From: Boesenbergia rotunda
Lineage: Eukaryota > Streptophyta > Magnoliopsida > Zingiberales > Zingiberaceae
DNA: 64,000 nt
Direction: 5' to 3'
Assembly (NCBI GenBank): GCA_024364735.1
Contig: JAGFNQ010008258.1
Coordinates: forward strand, 56,395 to 120,394
Of the stretch, positions 47,378 to 58,539 are shown in pieces (within the stretch, counting starts at the first letter, position 1; every line of letters starts with the position of its first letter). The position numbers and the translations under genes are program-made. A model generated the notes under the pieces. The model ran no database searches. It saw only the letters and a list, made by a program, of their open reading frames with translations, and was not told the DNA's origin.

Positions 47378-47387
47378 NNNNNNNNNN
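47378..47387. other. assembly gap (10 N)
   Basis: Ten N between two inverted copies of the same 3.6 kb segment. A fixed-length N run usually marks a scaffold join of unknown size. Confidence 0.99.
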
Positions 47388-47683
47388 CACCAAACAGAGA
47401 GTACTTTGAATACCTACAAGGCGAAGAGTTAGAGGACACTGCTATCCACTATCAATGTTTTAGTAGGGGGTTAGCATCAATGGATATTGACGGAGAAGAT
47501 GATAATGAACCGCCATGTATTCGTGAAGACTGTGATGGAAGTTGGATTGACAATATTTAATTACACAATTTCTACTTTTGAATTAAGTTTGTACAGTTTG
47601 TAAACATTTAACCTGTGGGGATAATTATGTGGACAATATAAGTTTCTGCTATTATCTTTCAATTTTTATATCATACTGCTGTG

Positions 47684-50600
47684 AGTTTGTTGCTGTAAAT
47701 TAATCTTGTTGCTGTAAATTTATCATATTGCTGTGCTTTTATCGTTTAATTTATCATGTTGCTGTGAGTTTATGCATGTCGCTAACTACAACTTATGTTG
47801 CTCAGTATAAGTTGTTACAGATCAATGGCATCTACTAAAGCAAGTTGTGAAGGTGGTCAGTCAGTTCGGAAGAGTAAAAGAATAAGCCAAATTGCTAAGT
47901 TGGAGAATAAGGGCAAAGAAGTCAGAATAGATGACATTGAACAGAGTTGCGAGGTTGATAGAGTGGCGGATTCCAAAGAAACCACCACCTCAAGAACTTC
48001 TAGAGGTCGGACACAGTTAGATAAGCTTTCGAAGCAAAGAATGCAAGGTATTCGAAAGGATGTGTCATTCAATCAATTAGGACAACCGATAGGACCAGCT
48101 GCTGTAGCGATGCAAAGTTACATTGGTGTGCTGGCTCGGCAAAAAATTAATATTAAATACAAGACATGGAAGCATGTCCCAGCTGCTAGTAAAGAATTAA
48201 TATGGGAATCAGTGAATGTAAGTTAGCAATTTTTAACAATTATAATCTTTACCTTCTAATTATATATATTTAATGTCGTCTGTGTTAATCTTATTAATGT
48301 TTTCCACTTATGTGATGTACAGTTGATGTATAATGTGGATTCAAGGTGGAAAAAGGGATGTTTGAGATCTGCAAACAGTAAGTGGAGGCAATACAAAACC
48401 CATCTCACCCAAAAATTCATTATGAGCAGGCGTGACAAACCTGAGGAGCTGAATGAGCCACCTGTTGGCTTTGAAATTACAAGAGAAGATTGGCGTGCGT
48501 TTGTCATTAGTCGGATTTCAGAAGAATTCATTGTAAGTTTCTTAATATATTTTCTTTTGAAACTGTTCGACCAAAAGTCACTATGTATTATTCAAATTTG
48601 ATATATCCCATGCTTGAAATAACTAGAAACTCAGTGATGATAATAAAGAGCGAAGGAAAAAGAATAGATATCCTCATCGACTCTCACGCAAAGGATATGC
48701 ACGCTTTGCTGAAGAAATTGTAAGTATTTGTAAACTATATTTCCTTTAAGAACCATTCCAAATGATTCACATAAAATTATTTCACATTTGTCATTTGATT
48801 TTTCTTTGTTGTAGGCGAATGAATTATGTGATGATAAAGACATCAACAGAGCTATTATGTGGAAGAAAGGACGCGCCAACAAAGGAGGAGAGTTTCAAGG
48901 AGAAGATTTGGTGAACACAGTCCACAAGATTGTAAGCAAATTAACAATACATAAAACCTGTAAATTTAATAAAATGATACCTTGTATAATAATAATTTCT
49001 TTTAATGTTGCATAACAGGATGAATATATACAACAAAAGAGGGAGGGTAAGCTGCAAATTGAAGGACCAAAAGAGGATATTCTGACCAAGGCACTTGATA
49101 CTCAAGAAATTGCTGGCCGCCGTGCGGGGTATAGGAGGTCATATCAACCCAACAATCTATTTCAATGTTCCTAGAACAAGGAAGAAATTTGATGTTACCC
49201 TAGAATAATCGCTGAGCATAAAAGGGAGATGCAGGAGGCGAAGATGCAAATTTCACAACAAGATGTTACGCATCCAAAAACTTGAAGCTATGATGCATAA
49301 AAGGGGTGCATGGAAAAATTCAATTGATGACAAAGGTAGTTGCTCGGGTGAAGTTTCATCAGATGAATATTGACGAAGATGATGTACAGATTATCCGTAA
49401 AGATGATGTGTTACAGGTATAATAAAAGCAAAGTTATAGTTATATTCATTTTTAGTATAGCGTTATAACTGAAAATAATTGAAATGCCTTTTTATATTTT
49501 AGGGTCAATCAGTTGCGCTGACATTGGAATCTGCCACAAATATTGTTGCATATGGTACAATTGTTGGTTTCAATGGACAGGATAAAATGCTTCATGGTGT
49601 TCCATTTCCCATTAATTGCATTCGAGTCTCCATTGATCAAGCAGTGGACAAATCAGCTCGTTTGCCATATCCAATTCCAAGTGAATGTGAAGTCATTGGT
49701 GATGCCATAGGATCTGTTGTGGCTTGGCCTGAACAGCAGATTGTGAAGCAAGAGAAGGTATATGAGTTATTATAGTTCAAGTTAAATTGTGACTGTATTA
49801 TTATTCAACCTAGCTATCTAACTTGTTTACATTTAATATTATTAGAAGCCTGGAAGGAAGAAGTTTGAACAACCACAAAAGAAACCTAGTTTGTCAACAA
49901 GTGTCCCAAAATCATTACATATGTTATATTGTTACAGTAAGCATGCTCTAGATGGAGGAAGGTGTATATCACTGCGTTTAGATAATGAAGTTTTTGATGA
50001 AGATTGTGAACTTTTTCTGGACCTTGAGGATATAAATTCTTTGTATCATTTGGAGCCAATTTCAGTAAATTTGATCGTTGCCTACATATGGTAAGTGAAA
50101 TTATTTAAGCAATTTCAGAAACATTTTCTTCACAGATGATGTTTTATATTCATTAATGAAACATTATGAGTGATCCTTATGTTTGCTTTACATTATTGTT
50201 TCGTATCTTAATTTTATTTTCTTTGCATTGATAGGTGTCTGTATAAAAAGAAGCTGAAAGATAACACTACAAAGAAATTCAGATTTATGAATCCCCACAA
50301 AATCCCATTTCTAGCAAAAATGGCACAAGACAAAACAGCTAAGCTTGAAACGCTGAACCAAAGGGCAACTCTTTTAGCTGATAGGCTAACCGGTGCATCA
50401 TCAGATGAAATTGTTTTGGTGCCATGTAATGTCGGGTAAGTGCAAAATAAAACTTCACTTTAAAATGCTTCCATTCGCTAATTTATTAAATTTTATGATC
50501 TAACCATATGTCTTTGCCTAGTTTCCATTGGATTCTCAGTGTAATTGAACCTTACAAGGATACTATTTATGTGTTGGATTCCCTTAGTTCCCGCATTCGA

Positions 50601-51284
50601 GATGATGATTGTAAATACGTAATGGAAATGTGAGTTCAGATTTCTGTCAGTAAATTTATATTTTAATATAAATTTTATATAACAAATATTCATAACGTAT
50701 GAAGGACATTACGCTTGTTTAATTCTACCAAGGGAAGGAAAGGGAGAAAAAATGCTAAGTGGGAAGTAGTTAAGGTATGTATACTTTTGTTTAACATATA
50801 TTGGAATGTGTATAATTTTCGTTAACTATTTGACAATAATTACCATATATAGGCTCCTCAATAACCGGATGCGAAACAATGCTATTTTTTTGTGATGAGA
50901 TACATGAAACAAATTATTGAAGAAGTTGAGACTATCGAGAGAGATTCACTGAGATCAATAGTAACTATATTAAGCTTATCTCAAATTCTTTGACATTAAC
51001 TATTTAGAATTGCAAAGTGATCAGTGTTGATTGTTTTTCCCATTAACCACTCGCCAATTTAATTTGTCTGTGTTCACAGTTCACAAAAACAGGTTACTCT
51101 CGTGATCAAATTGATGAGGTTCGGGCCGAGTTGACGGAGTGCATTCAAGATCATATTTCTGAATAGGTTTGGAATCATACAAGATCATTATTCTATTTAG
51201 ATTTAAGTTCATGGAATGATGTTTTTTTTAAAAGTAGCTTACATTATATTGTATTTTCTATAATTTCTAATTCCATTTTTTTAG
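47684..51284 (+). repeat. right arm of the 3.6 kb inverted repeat
   Basis: Reverse complement of 43778-47377. Sequence continues past 51284 without a partner. Confidence 0.97.
47825..51166 (+). pseudogene. TNP1-like/Ulp1 gene, right copy, damaged
   Basis: Same gene as on the left arm, here in the orientation of TNP2 and directly after DUF4216, which is the normal CACTA order. By eye the first exons are about 47825-48217, 48323-48532, 48627-48719 and 48815-48931; later exons reach a TAG at 51164-51166. Between 49110 and 49350 there are at least four single-base indels relative to the left copy, which destroy the frame. In the protease, CAA has become TAA (near 50871) and the Cys-Gly motif reads Cys-Tyr. 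The substitutions argue for genuine divergence; the indels could be sequencing errors or drift. Confidence 0.8.
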
Positions 51285-51536
51285 GCAGTGTTAAAGGATA
51301 GTTATGAGATCGAGCTTCAGAAGTTGGCCCCAATCGCGGATTGATTATGAAACTTGTGAATTGAAAAAACTCTTAAGTGATTGATGATGTGTTGTAAAAC
51401 TTGTGAGTTTGGAAAACTTGTCACATGCAGTGAAAGGATGTTTGCTTGCATTAATATGCAAGTACAAGATATCTGTATAATAGTTATCAGTGTAAATTTT
51501 CTAGCTTTTGTAATCTTCTGTCAGTGTAATATATAG

Positions 51537-51619
51537 GAGGAAGATGTTGACCTGTTAGTTGAGCATGTAGATCCTACAAACTGCAAACGAGCATGTCTCT
51601 ACCTCACAAGTCCATCTAG
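51537..51619 (+). pseudogene. captured exon resembling 26S proteasome subunit RPN1
   Basis: An 83-base open piece preceded by AG and followed by GT reads EEDVDLLVEHVDPTNCKRAC then LYLTSPS. From memory of the family, this matches the segment of plant RPN1 (PSMD2 homologue) just before the ARYLPGPDD region, with the conserved DLLVEHVD and CLYLTS. RPN1 is a large scaffold subunit of the proteasome regulatory particle; a single exon cannot act as such. Its intron-bounded form indicates capture at the DNA level by the transposon. A database search was not possible. Confidence 0.65.
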
Positions 51620-54363
51620 GTATGCTTTATATTCTTTTGTAGTTGTAACATATGGAGGTATGTGAAGCAGTCTTTCTTGATAACACCCAAGTATGCTCAC
51701 CCTAGTCATAATGTTTTATTCTAATTTTTTATTATTTTTCCTAATAATATTCTCTGTTGCCAGTATGTGAAGCTGAGCTACATGTGGAGGTATACACTGT
51801 TTTATTCTGATTTAAATTTTGTATACAACCTGATTACCACTGCAACCACCTTCTGGTTCGTTCAAATCTTCCAGGTATGATGATGACCTTGAGCAATTTC
51901 TAAAAGGATACTGACAAAGTGTAATAAGCTTTTGCCATTTCAGTCAAAAAAGAGAAACTATCACACTCGATTATCCCAATTTTTATACTGATATAGCCTT
52001 TATTCTTCATTTTAATCTGATTGAATTGCATGTTGATCTGTGCAGGTTTTTCAGATTTGCGAAGCTACAGACAATCAAATGTTCTCTGGCCGGCTAATCA
52101 AGTTCTTCACTGTGAGTTATGGGCTAATCAAGTTCTATACGCGTAGGTGAGGTAAGTTACTATTAGTTTTGACTTGAGAATTTTGTGCCAGCTATTTGCC
52201 TATCCATTTAATTTTTATCTGTTAATTATTCTTAGTTTTTTCTTATTTCGATTGCATTTGCAAAAGCATTGAACTTTAAAAATATTGTCTATCCTCCACT
52301 TGTTCCATTCTATTAAAGGCAATATCTTCTCTCTCAACATTTTCCTTAAGCTTATATATCTTTCTTATCTACTTTTGCAGCACACAAGGCAAATGGTGTG
52401 AGCTCACTATGGGGCCACAAACTTAGAGGTAAGTAATTGAAAAGGATAATTGGTTTGTTACTTGTTAGTTATATTACCTTTGCTTTCCATCTTTTTGTGA
52501 AGGATTATTTTTCAGAATGATGTCTTGATGTTTAAAAGCTTGCTAAATGTCGAAAATGATTCTGATCCCAGACTGTCTCTTGTATCTCATGATCAAAGTG
52601 TATTCTTTTTGCAGATCAATTTTATATGTCGTGGAACAGCTTTACAGATGGGTCTTTCAGTCGTTATGTATATGCATTAGTAAGTTCTATTGTTCAATAG
52701 TTATAGAAGTCCACTGAATGCATACTATCTCAAAATTTCTTAGCCCATGCTATTATATAACGTTACATGATGCTACTGGTCATATAAAATTGCGTTATCT
52801 TTTTTATCCAACAAACTAGTGATATCTGTGAGCTTTTATTTGTCTTGTCTGGGAATTCCTTGGACTTCAAAATTAGAATATTAAATACTTGTCTTTGATC
52901 GATTATCCGTGTATACTATTTGGTCACTGTACTAGTGAATTTTTTGGTTTTATTATGCTTCTTTTTTTATTGGATTATTTGAAGCTTCTTTTTCACTTTA
53001 AATTTGGCATCATCAACTCTTGCATCTGAATTGTTTGCAGAATTCATATGGATTCTTATTTAAGATCCGTGCTTACTTTGGATTTGTTCATATGCAGAAT
53101 TCATATATCGACCGGAGTTTCTTGTCTAATGGTCTCAATATTTGTTGGACTACATTATCATCTCGTATATGCTATATGATGCTTCTACATTATCATCTCG
53201 TATACACTATATGATGCTTCTTTAGTTTTGGTAACCTGTGTTCTGACTCTTCTGAGCCTCTTAGGCTCTTTCTTGTTTCCAGATGCAGTTTCTTGATTAA
53301 CGATACTCTCCCTGTTGTTTGAAGTTCTCTTAAGTTAGTTATTTTTAAAATTGTTGATTTTTTTCATGTCAATTTCCAGAGTAAGCTTTGCTTTTCCAGT
53401 TCAGCAAGTGGTACAGTTGCTGAAGGAGACAACAAAACAGAAGAAAAGTAAGTCCTTGAAGATTTGGCCTTTTTTTTTATTTTTTTTAACTCTTTGAACT
53501 TTGCAAATGGTTCATGGTTGATAATTGTTTTCTCGTTTTCTCTGTGAAAGTCAGCTATTCAGAATCAGACCCTTTATAATATTTAAAATCCATGTTTTTC
53601 TTGTTGAGTTCTTGGAACTAATGTTGAGACCAAATATTCAGTGTGTTTTTTTAATCTGTAATTTTTATCAATTTTCTTTTAACAAGTCAAAACTATTGAT
53701 CCAATGCCAATGATTCTTCCTTAGGACCCACGATGGTTTTGTGAATGCATCTTAATAATTTAACTTGCACATAATTGTAGCTCCGGCCTCTCAAACTGTT
53801 TCATTCTTGACAAAATCTTCTCTTCTTTGGTGAACAGGACATCAGAACATGGAATTTCTGGTAGGGAACCTTCTGAAACTCATTTTCTTTCCTTGTTTGA
53901 TTGTGTCATTTAGTTCTAATACATCAAATGTTTGCTACTTTGCTTTAAGCTGTCATTTAGTTCTAATACATCAAATGTTTTATTTTTAATAAAGAGGTGA
54001 CACTTTTGTCACATAACATTACTGTGCCTTTATAGGTGGTTTTTAGAACACTGTTAGCTTCCTTGGTGCTTATAGTTGGTTTCAACGCAGTGATGACATC
54101 TGAGCATTTTGCTTCATTTTTGGTTTGCCATTCAATATCAAATCTCATGACATACTATTTTTCTATGCTTTATGAGAGTTATATGACTTAAGGACCAAAA
54201 TTTTGTTGGTACTTGCTTCATTCTGCATGATATATGACTGATGTTAAGTTCCCTTAAGAAATTGCTACTATTTAGTATAAATAGTTTCAATCTACATTCT
54301 AACAGTACCATGTTTAGATAACATAATCTATAATCTTATTTAAGTAACTTGCTACTTTACTGA

Positions 54364-54850
54364 GAGCCATGTTGCAACTTGATGATGATGAGGTGCGAGT
54401 TTCTGCAACAAAAGTCATGGGAATCATGTCTCAGGTACAACATCTTTTATGTGATTGATTTTTGGGATTTGTGTCTATTGCAAGACAGTGGTCTGAAGTT
54501 GATTACCATATTTGGTCTAGCTGTGAAATGATAGATGAATCTACTATTAGAGAAATACTTACAACAACTTGCTACAAATGCTTCTGCTTCGTTTTAGTTT
54601 CTTTAAGATGCTTTATGAGATTTTTTGTATACTTTTGTTTTATTTTGCATTGAGGCACTGATGTACAATCTTATTTATTCTCAGTACATGGAAGATAATG
54701 AGTTCCAGGATCTGCTACAAGTACTTATGGATATGACTGAATCTGCAACCTAGTTCATTAGACATAGATCTTTTCAGTTAAAGAATGGGAGTGACCCAGT
54801 AAGACTTGCCGTTGAGCGTTGTGCTCTACATATTTTTCAGTTAACAAAAG
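54364..54850 (+). pseudogene. captured exons resembling GCN1/ILITYHIA (HEAT-repeat protein)
   Basis: Exon one (about 54364-54434) reads LQLDDDEVRVSATKVMGIMS and ends at a GT donor. Exon two (54685-54850) starts after AG with YMEDNEFQDLLQVLMDM, has an in-frame TAG at 54751-54753, and ends DPVRLAVERCALHIFQLTK before another GT. These resemble two segments of the C-terminal HEAT-repeat part of plant GCN1, which are separated by further sequence in the real protein, so there is an internal deletion. GCN1 acts with GCN2 in translation control. The stop and deletion make it non-functional. Identification is from memory of the family. Confidence 0.55.
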
Positions 54851-55170
54851 GTCAGTGTTACATTGATTCTGTTTATCATAATCTCTAATAGTTCATCTAG
54901 GTATGCTTTATATTCTTTTTAGTTGTCACATATGGAAGCAGTCTTATTTGTGTGTATATAATCTCTTATCCCAATTTATTATTTTTATGCAGTGTTAAAG
55001 CAGATCGAGTTAACAAGCAGCCCCAAAGAACAACTTGTGAATGATGAAGTTTTATAGAACTTGTGAATTGAGATATTTTTTGTATTTAATATGGAATACA
55101 AACACTTTTGTAAATAATGCACTGTATTATAAGTGAATTTTGTAAACTATTATCAGTGTAAATTGTGAAT

Positions 55171-55283
55171 ATTATCAATTGTGAATAAAAATGCTTGTAA
55201 ATTGTGAATATTATAAATTGTGAATATTATCAATTGTGAATAAAAATGTTTATAAATTATGAATATTATAAATTGTGAAAAAC
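55171..55283 (+). repeat. short AT-rich tandem repeat (55 bp period)
   Basis: attatcaattgtgaataaa recurs 55 bases apart (55171 and 55226), with related words around it. Confidence 0.85.
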
Positions 55284-55284
55284 A

Positions 55285-55591
55285 CTGCCTATTAAAAAGA
55301 CAACGTTTTTTAAGTAACAATACACAACACGATTTTTGCGTTGTCTTTGTGCCAAACCACAATGCTTTTTCCGCGTTGTCTTTGATACCCGACTTTTAAC
55401 AACAGCGTCAATAACAACGTTTTTTAAAAACCAATAGACAACGCGAAAATAGCGTTGTCTTTGCTCCAAACCACAACGCGGAAAAAGCGTTGTCGTAGAT
55501 ATACTTTCTACAACGGCTTCATCAACATCGCTTTTTAAGCATTAACGACAACGCGGAAAAAGCGTTGTTGTTTAACTTTTTTCTAGTAGCG
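55285..55591. repeat. right subterminal repeats and terminal inverted repeat of the CACTA element
   Basis: About ten acaacg/cgttgt words in both orientations (for example gacaacgttttttaa, gcgttgtcttt, gacaacgcggaaaaagc) lead to the terminal TTCTAGTAGCG. The last block is a near match, inverted, to the left end CACTACAAGAA. Confidence 0.85.
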
Positions 55592-55772
55592 CTGGTCGCC
55601 CGCGCGCCTGGCCGCAGCAAGACCTGGCCAGCCGCGCACGGGCGCGGCCACACCTAGCCGGCCGCGCGCTGACGTGGCGAGACCTGCCCGGACGCGCGTG
55701 GGCGCGGCCAGATCTGGCCGGCGCGCCCGCGCGAGGCCAGAACTGGCAGGCGCGCCCGCGCGAGGCCAGAAC
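55592..55772. other. very GC-rich stretch between CACTA end and LTR fragment
   Basis: About 180 bases of cg/gc-rich words with a 26-base unit (aggcgcgcccgcgcgaggcc...) repeated at 55721 and 55749. No gene. Unlike the surrounding AT-rich DNA. Confidence 0.6.
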
Positions 55773-55964
55773 TGTTGGATCGAGAGAAACGATAGAGGGA
55801 GGTGAATATCGTTAATCGTTTTCGGATTAAAGATAAGAGCATACGCAGCGGAAAATCAAATCACAACAAAAACGCAAGTAGTTTTACTTGGTTCAGAGTC
55901 GCGGTCGGCTCCTACTCCAAGCCCCACGGTCGTTGACCGTTTACTGGGGGCAATTCTATATGTT
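55773..55964 (-). repeat. fragment of a SIRE-like LTR, reverse orientation
   Basis: Starts TGTTGGATCGAG, the reverse complement of the LTR end at 34480, and continues collinear with the last ~190 bases of that LTR (for example ggagtaggagccgaccgcga). It is cut at 55964 by the next element; its continuation should lie beyond the window. Confidence 0.88.
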
Positions 55965-58515
55965 TGATAAGTACGATTTTTATTGATTATTTTAATTACT
56001 AAAATCCATGTTTGACCCATGTTTTACTTGTTTAATTATGATTTTACCCTAGGTTTTGGAACTTTATCTTATTTTGGACTTAATTGCAAAATTACACATT
56101 TTTTGGGTTATTTGGCCACTAATTTTCTGATATATTTTTGTAGGCATGAAAGGATCCTGGACCTAGGGCATACTGGGTCAAACTTGAGTCGGATGGGAAC
56201 CGGATCGAATTATCAAGCCTACGATTAATCCGGGCCGTCCGATTCAAGAGCGGCTAGATCTGAGCCATCCAGGACGATCTGAAGCAATCCGAGCTAGGAT
56301 TAGGGTTGATCAAGCTCTATGATCAAGATCTGAAGGTTTCATCCCAATCAGAGCTAAATCAACCGTTGGATCAAGCAAGGAGGGCTCTAAAGCGTCCATT
56401 CACAGATAGAGTTGATCTGGACCATCCGTTGCACATCTGGAGGATCCGAGCTACCATAAGGCAGATCCTGACCCCAGATCATCATCATAAAAGTTTGGCT
56501 CCAATCAGAGCAAGATCAGCCGTTGGATTTCATCCGATCAATCTGGACCGTCCATTGATGGCTATTTAATCAAAAATCGCCGCAGCCTTCTCCTTTGTCG
56601 CGTCTTCGCCGCAATTCTTCACTGTTCTTCGTTTGTTCATCGTTTTTCTTCAAATTTCTTCTCCAATTCGAGGCGCGACCACTCAATCTCTCTTTGGATC
56701 AAATTCTGAGTCTTTGGCGATCGTTCTTTGAAGAATTCAGCTCGAATTTACGCTGGAACAGAGGATTTCTTGGGGGTTCCGGCAGTTCTTAGTCCGATCA
56801 TCTTCTTCTCGACCACAATCCATTTCAAAGCTTCTAAACCACTTGTAGGGGTTCTCAGGTGAGCTCAGAAGTTTCCCACATCATCATCGCAGCTCCTCCA
56901 ATCGAGATGGAGTGAATCGGATGGAAAATTTCATCAAGCGCAGATTCTGTTCAAAAACAACTTCAGAATCGATTGTCCATCGATTTGCTGAGCCTAGGGG
57001 TTCGAAGCCGGCTCTTGATTGACGACCAAGAAGAATTTGAGCTAGGGAAGATTGGGGTTTAGATTTAAATTGGTTAATTTCGTTCATTAGCTGTAATCTC
57101 GTTTCTGTCATTTCTGTTTCTGATTTCGGTGTAGCTGCTGTAATTCTCGTTTTGAATGGTTTCTGCAGTAGTTAAGTTTCAATTTGGCAAGTAAATTAGT
57201 TAGTGAGTTAGTTTAGTGAACAATAGTTTAAGATTTCAGCTCATTTCATGTTAAATTGCTTACATTCTTCTTATCACCTTGCGTATCAGCTGCGTGCCAA
57301 TCTGTTCTGCGTGCCAACAGTTTCTTTCCACTTCGATTAGTATTTCATTTATTCCCTGCAATTGAAGAACGCATTTGGTTTATTGATTCAATTGATTTGA
57401 GTTATTTAGAAAGTTGATTTTGTTTTTTTTTCTCATTTTCGGTTCAGCTGGTTGCATCGAATGCTATTTCTGCAACATTGAATTCCAATTCTGCTAACTT
57501 TATCTCTGCATATCCTCAGTTTCATTTCTGAAGTTGTATTAGTGAGGTCTTGCCTTTAGATTCCAACTCTTGAAATCCTTGATTGGTTCGATTTGGCACC
57601 CACGTGATTGCTGAAACTCTACATACAAATTCTGAAATCCCTGCACATGCTGCGTGTAATTTCTTTTCAGCTTGAGTCTCAATTCTGAGTTCAGCCATGC
57701 TTCAGTTTTCTTTTCTGCATTATTGTCAAATACATTAGTGAACTCAGCTTGTGTTTCTGAGCTTAGATTAATGCGTTCATGCTCAGTTCGTTCCATTAAA
57801 TTCTGCATTTGAATTGATGTTTCATCCCTCCATTTGACTTCTAAAATCCTGAGCTCATCTCTGCATAGACAGTTTCATGACTTATTGTCGAATTGTTCAG
57901 TTTATGAATTCTACAGCTACATAAATGGAATGTTAGCTCTTCTACATTCCATCTGGAAGTTAGCTTGAGCAATTACCCTTCAGCTAGCTTGTTTGATTGT
58001 GTATATTTGCATCTGATTGGTTACTGAATTTCTGAAATTCAGGTTCAGAATTCCTGTTGTAAAAATCTGCATATAAGTTCATTTCTAAAAGTTATCCATT
58101 GGTCTGAATTTTATCCATTCATTTCAGTAAGGGTTTTCACTGATAGCAAGGTTTTCAAGCCTAGTTGATTGTTTTCATTTCAGAATTGTTAGTATTGGTT
58201 TTGACATTCCATATTAGATTTGGCACATAAGTTTTATTACTTGCGTATCACGTTTTGGTGGCATACCTCTTGTATTTTATTGCGATTTTATTTCAGATTG
58301 AAACCCAAAACCCAAATTACATTCGAAACCCAAAACACAAACGACACCCAAATACAAGCGCGAATCAAACAAACCTCAACTAGCCCCGAGAAAAATACGA
58401 CCTGTGGCCCCTATATTACATTTTCATATTTTTGATTGTAAAAGGGTTTCCAGCAATTCATTTATATTTAAATTTGATGGACCCACATTCGTGACAGTAT
58501 ATTTTGGGCCCGTCA
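55965..58515 (+). repeat. 5' LTR of the non-autonomous element (2,551 bp)
   Basis: Begins TGATAAGTACG and ends CCCGTCA. The first 669 bases are repeated at 63332-64000. Short open frames in it have no recognisable content. Confidence 0.9.
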
Positions 58516-58521
58516 AATTTT

Positions 58522-58539
58522 TGGCGCCGTTGCCGGGGA
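58522..58539 (+). other. primer binding site, tRNA-Asp type
   Basis: TGGCGCCGTTGCCGGGGA, six bases after the LTR end. It is complementary to the 3' end of plant tRNA-Asp, as in Athila/Tat-type elements. Confidence 0.85.

Larger units (their letters stand above)
51167..55284. other. CACTA 3' region with captured exon-like pieces
   Basis: After the TNP1 gene come about 4 kb of intron-like AT-rich sequence with several AG...GT-bounded open pieces. Two resemble known host proteins (listed separately). Others, near 51770-51805, 52045-52110, 52380-52430, 52615-52680, 53398-53450 and 53838-53860, are bounded by plausible splice sites but not recognised. A tail segment at 51283-51420 recurs in diverged form at 54990-55090. 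Confidence 0.6.
37586..55591 (+). mobile_element. CACTA (En/Spm) DNA transposon
   Basis: The left end begins CACTACAAGAA at 37586; the right end reads TTCTAGTAGCG, an imperfect inverted counterpart ending at 55591. Both ends carry subterminal direct and inverted copies of acaacg/cgttgtc words, a CACTA hallmark. Inside are TNP2, DUF4216 and TNP1/Ulp1-like genes. The three bases flanking the ends (gaa and ctg) do not match, so either one end is mutated or the two ends come from different insertions. The stretch contains an assembly gap (47378-47387) and duplicated sequence, so its true length may be about 14 kb. Confidence 0.85.

Noticed and set aside
47378..47387. Natural long palindrome forming a hairpin
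   Set aside because: The centre is an N gap and part of the sequence is also repeated directly, which fits a scaffold join better than a real palindrome.
56306..56569. Conserved 87-codon gene present twice (also 63673-63936)
   Set aside because: Both copies are the same position in the two LTRs of one element, so identity reflects the LTR pair and not protein conservation.
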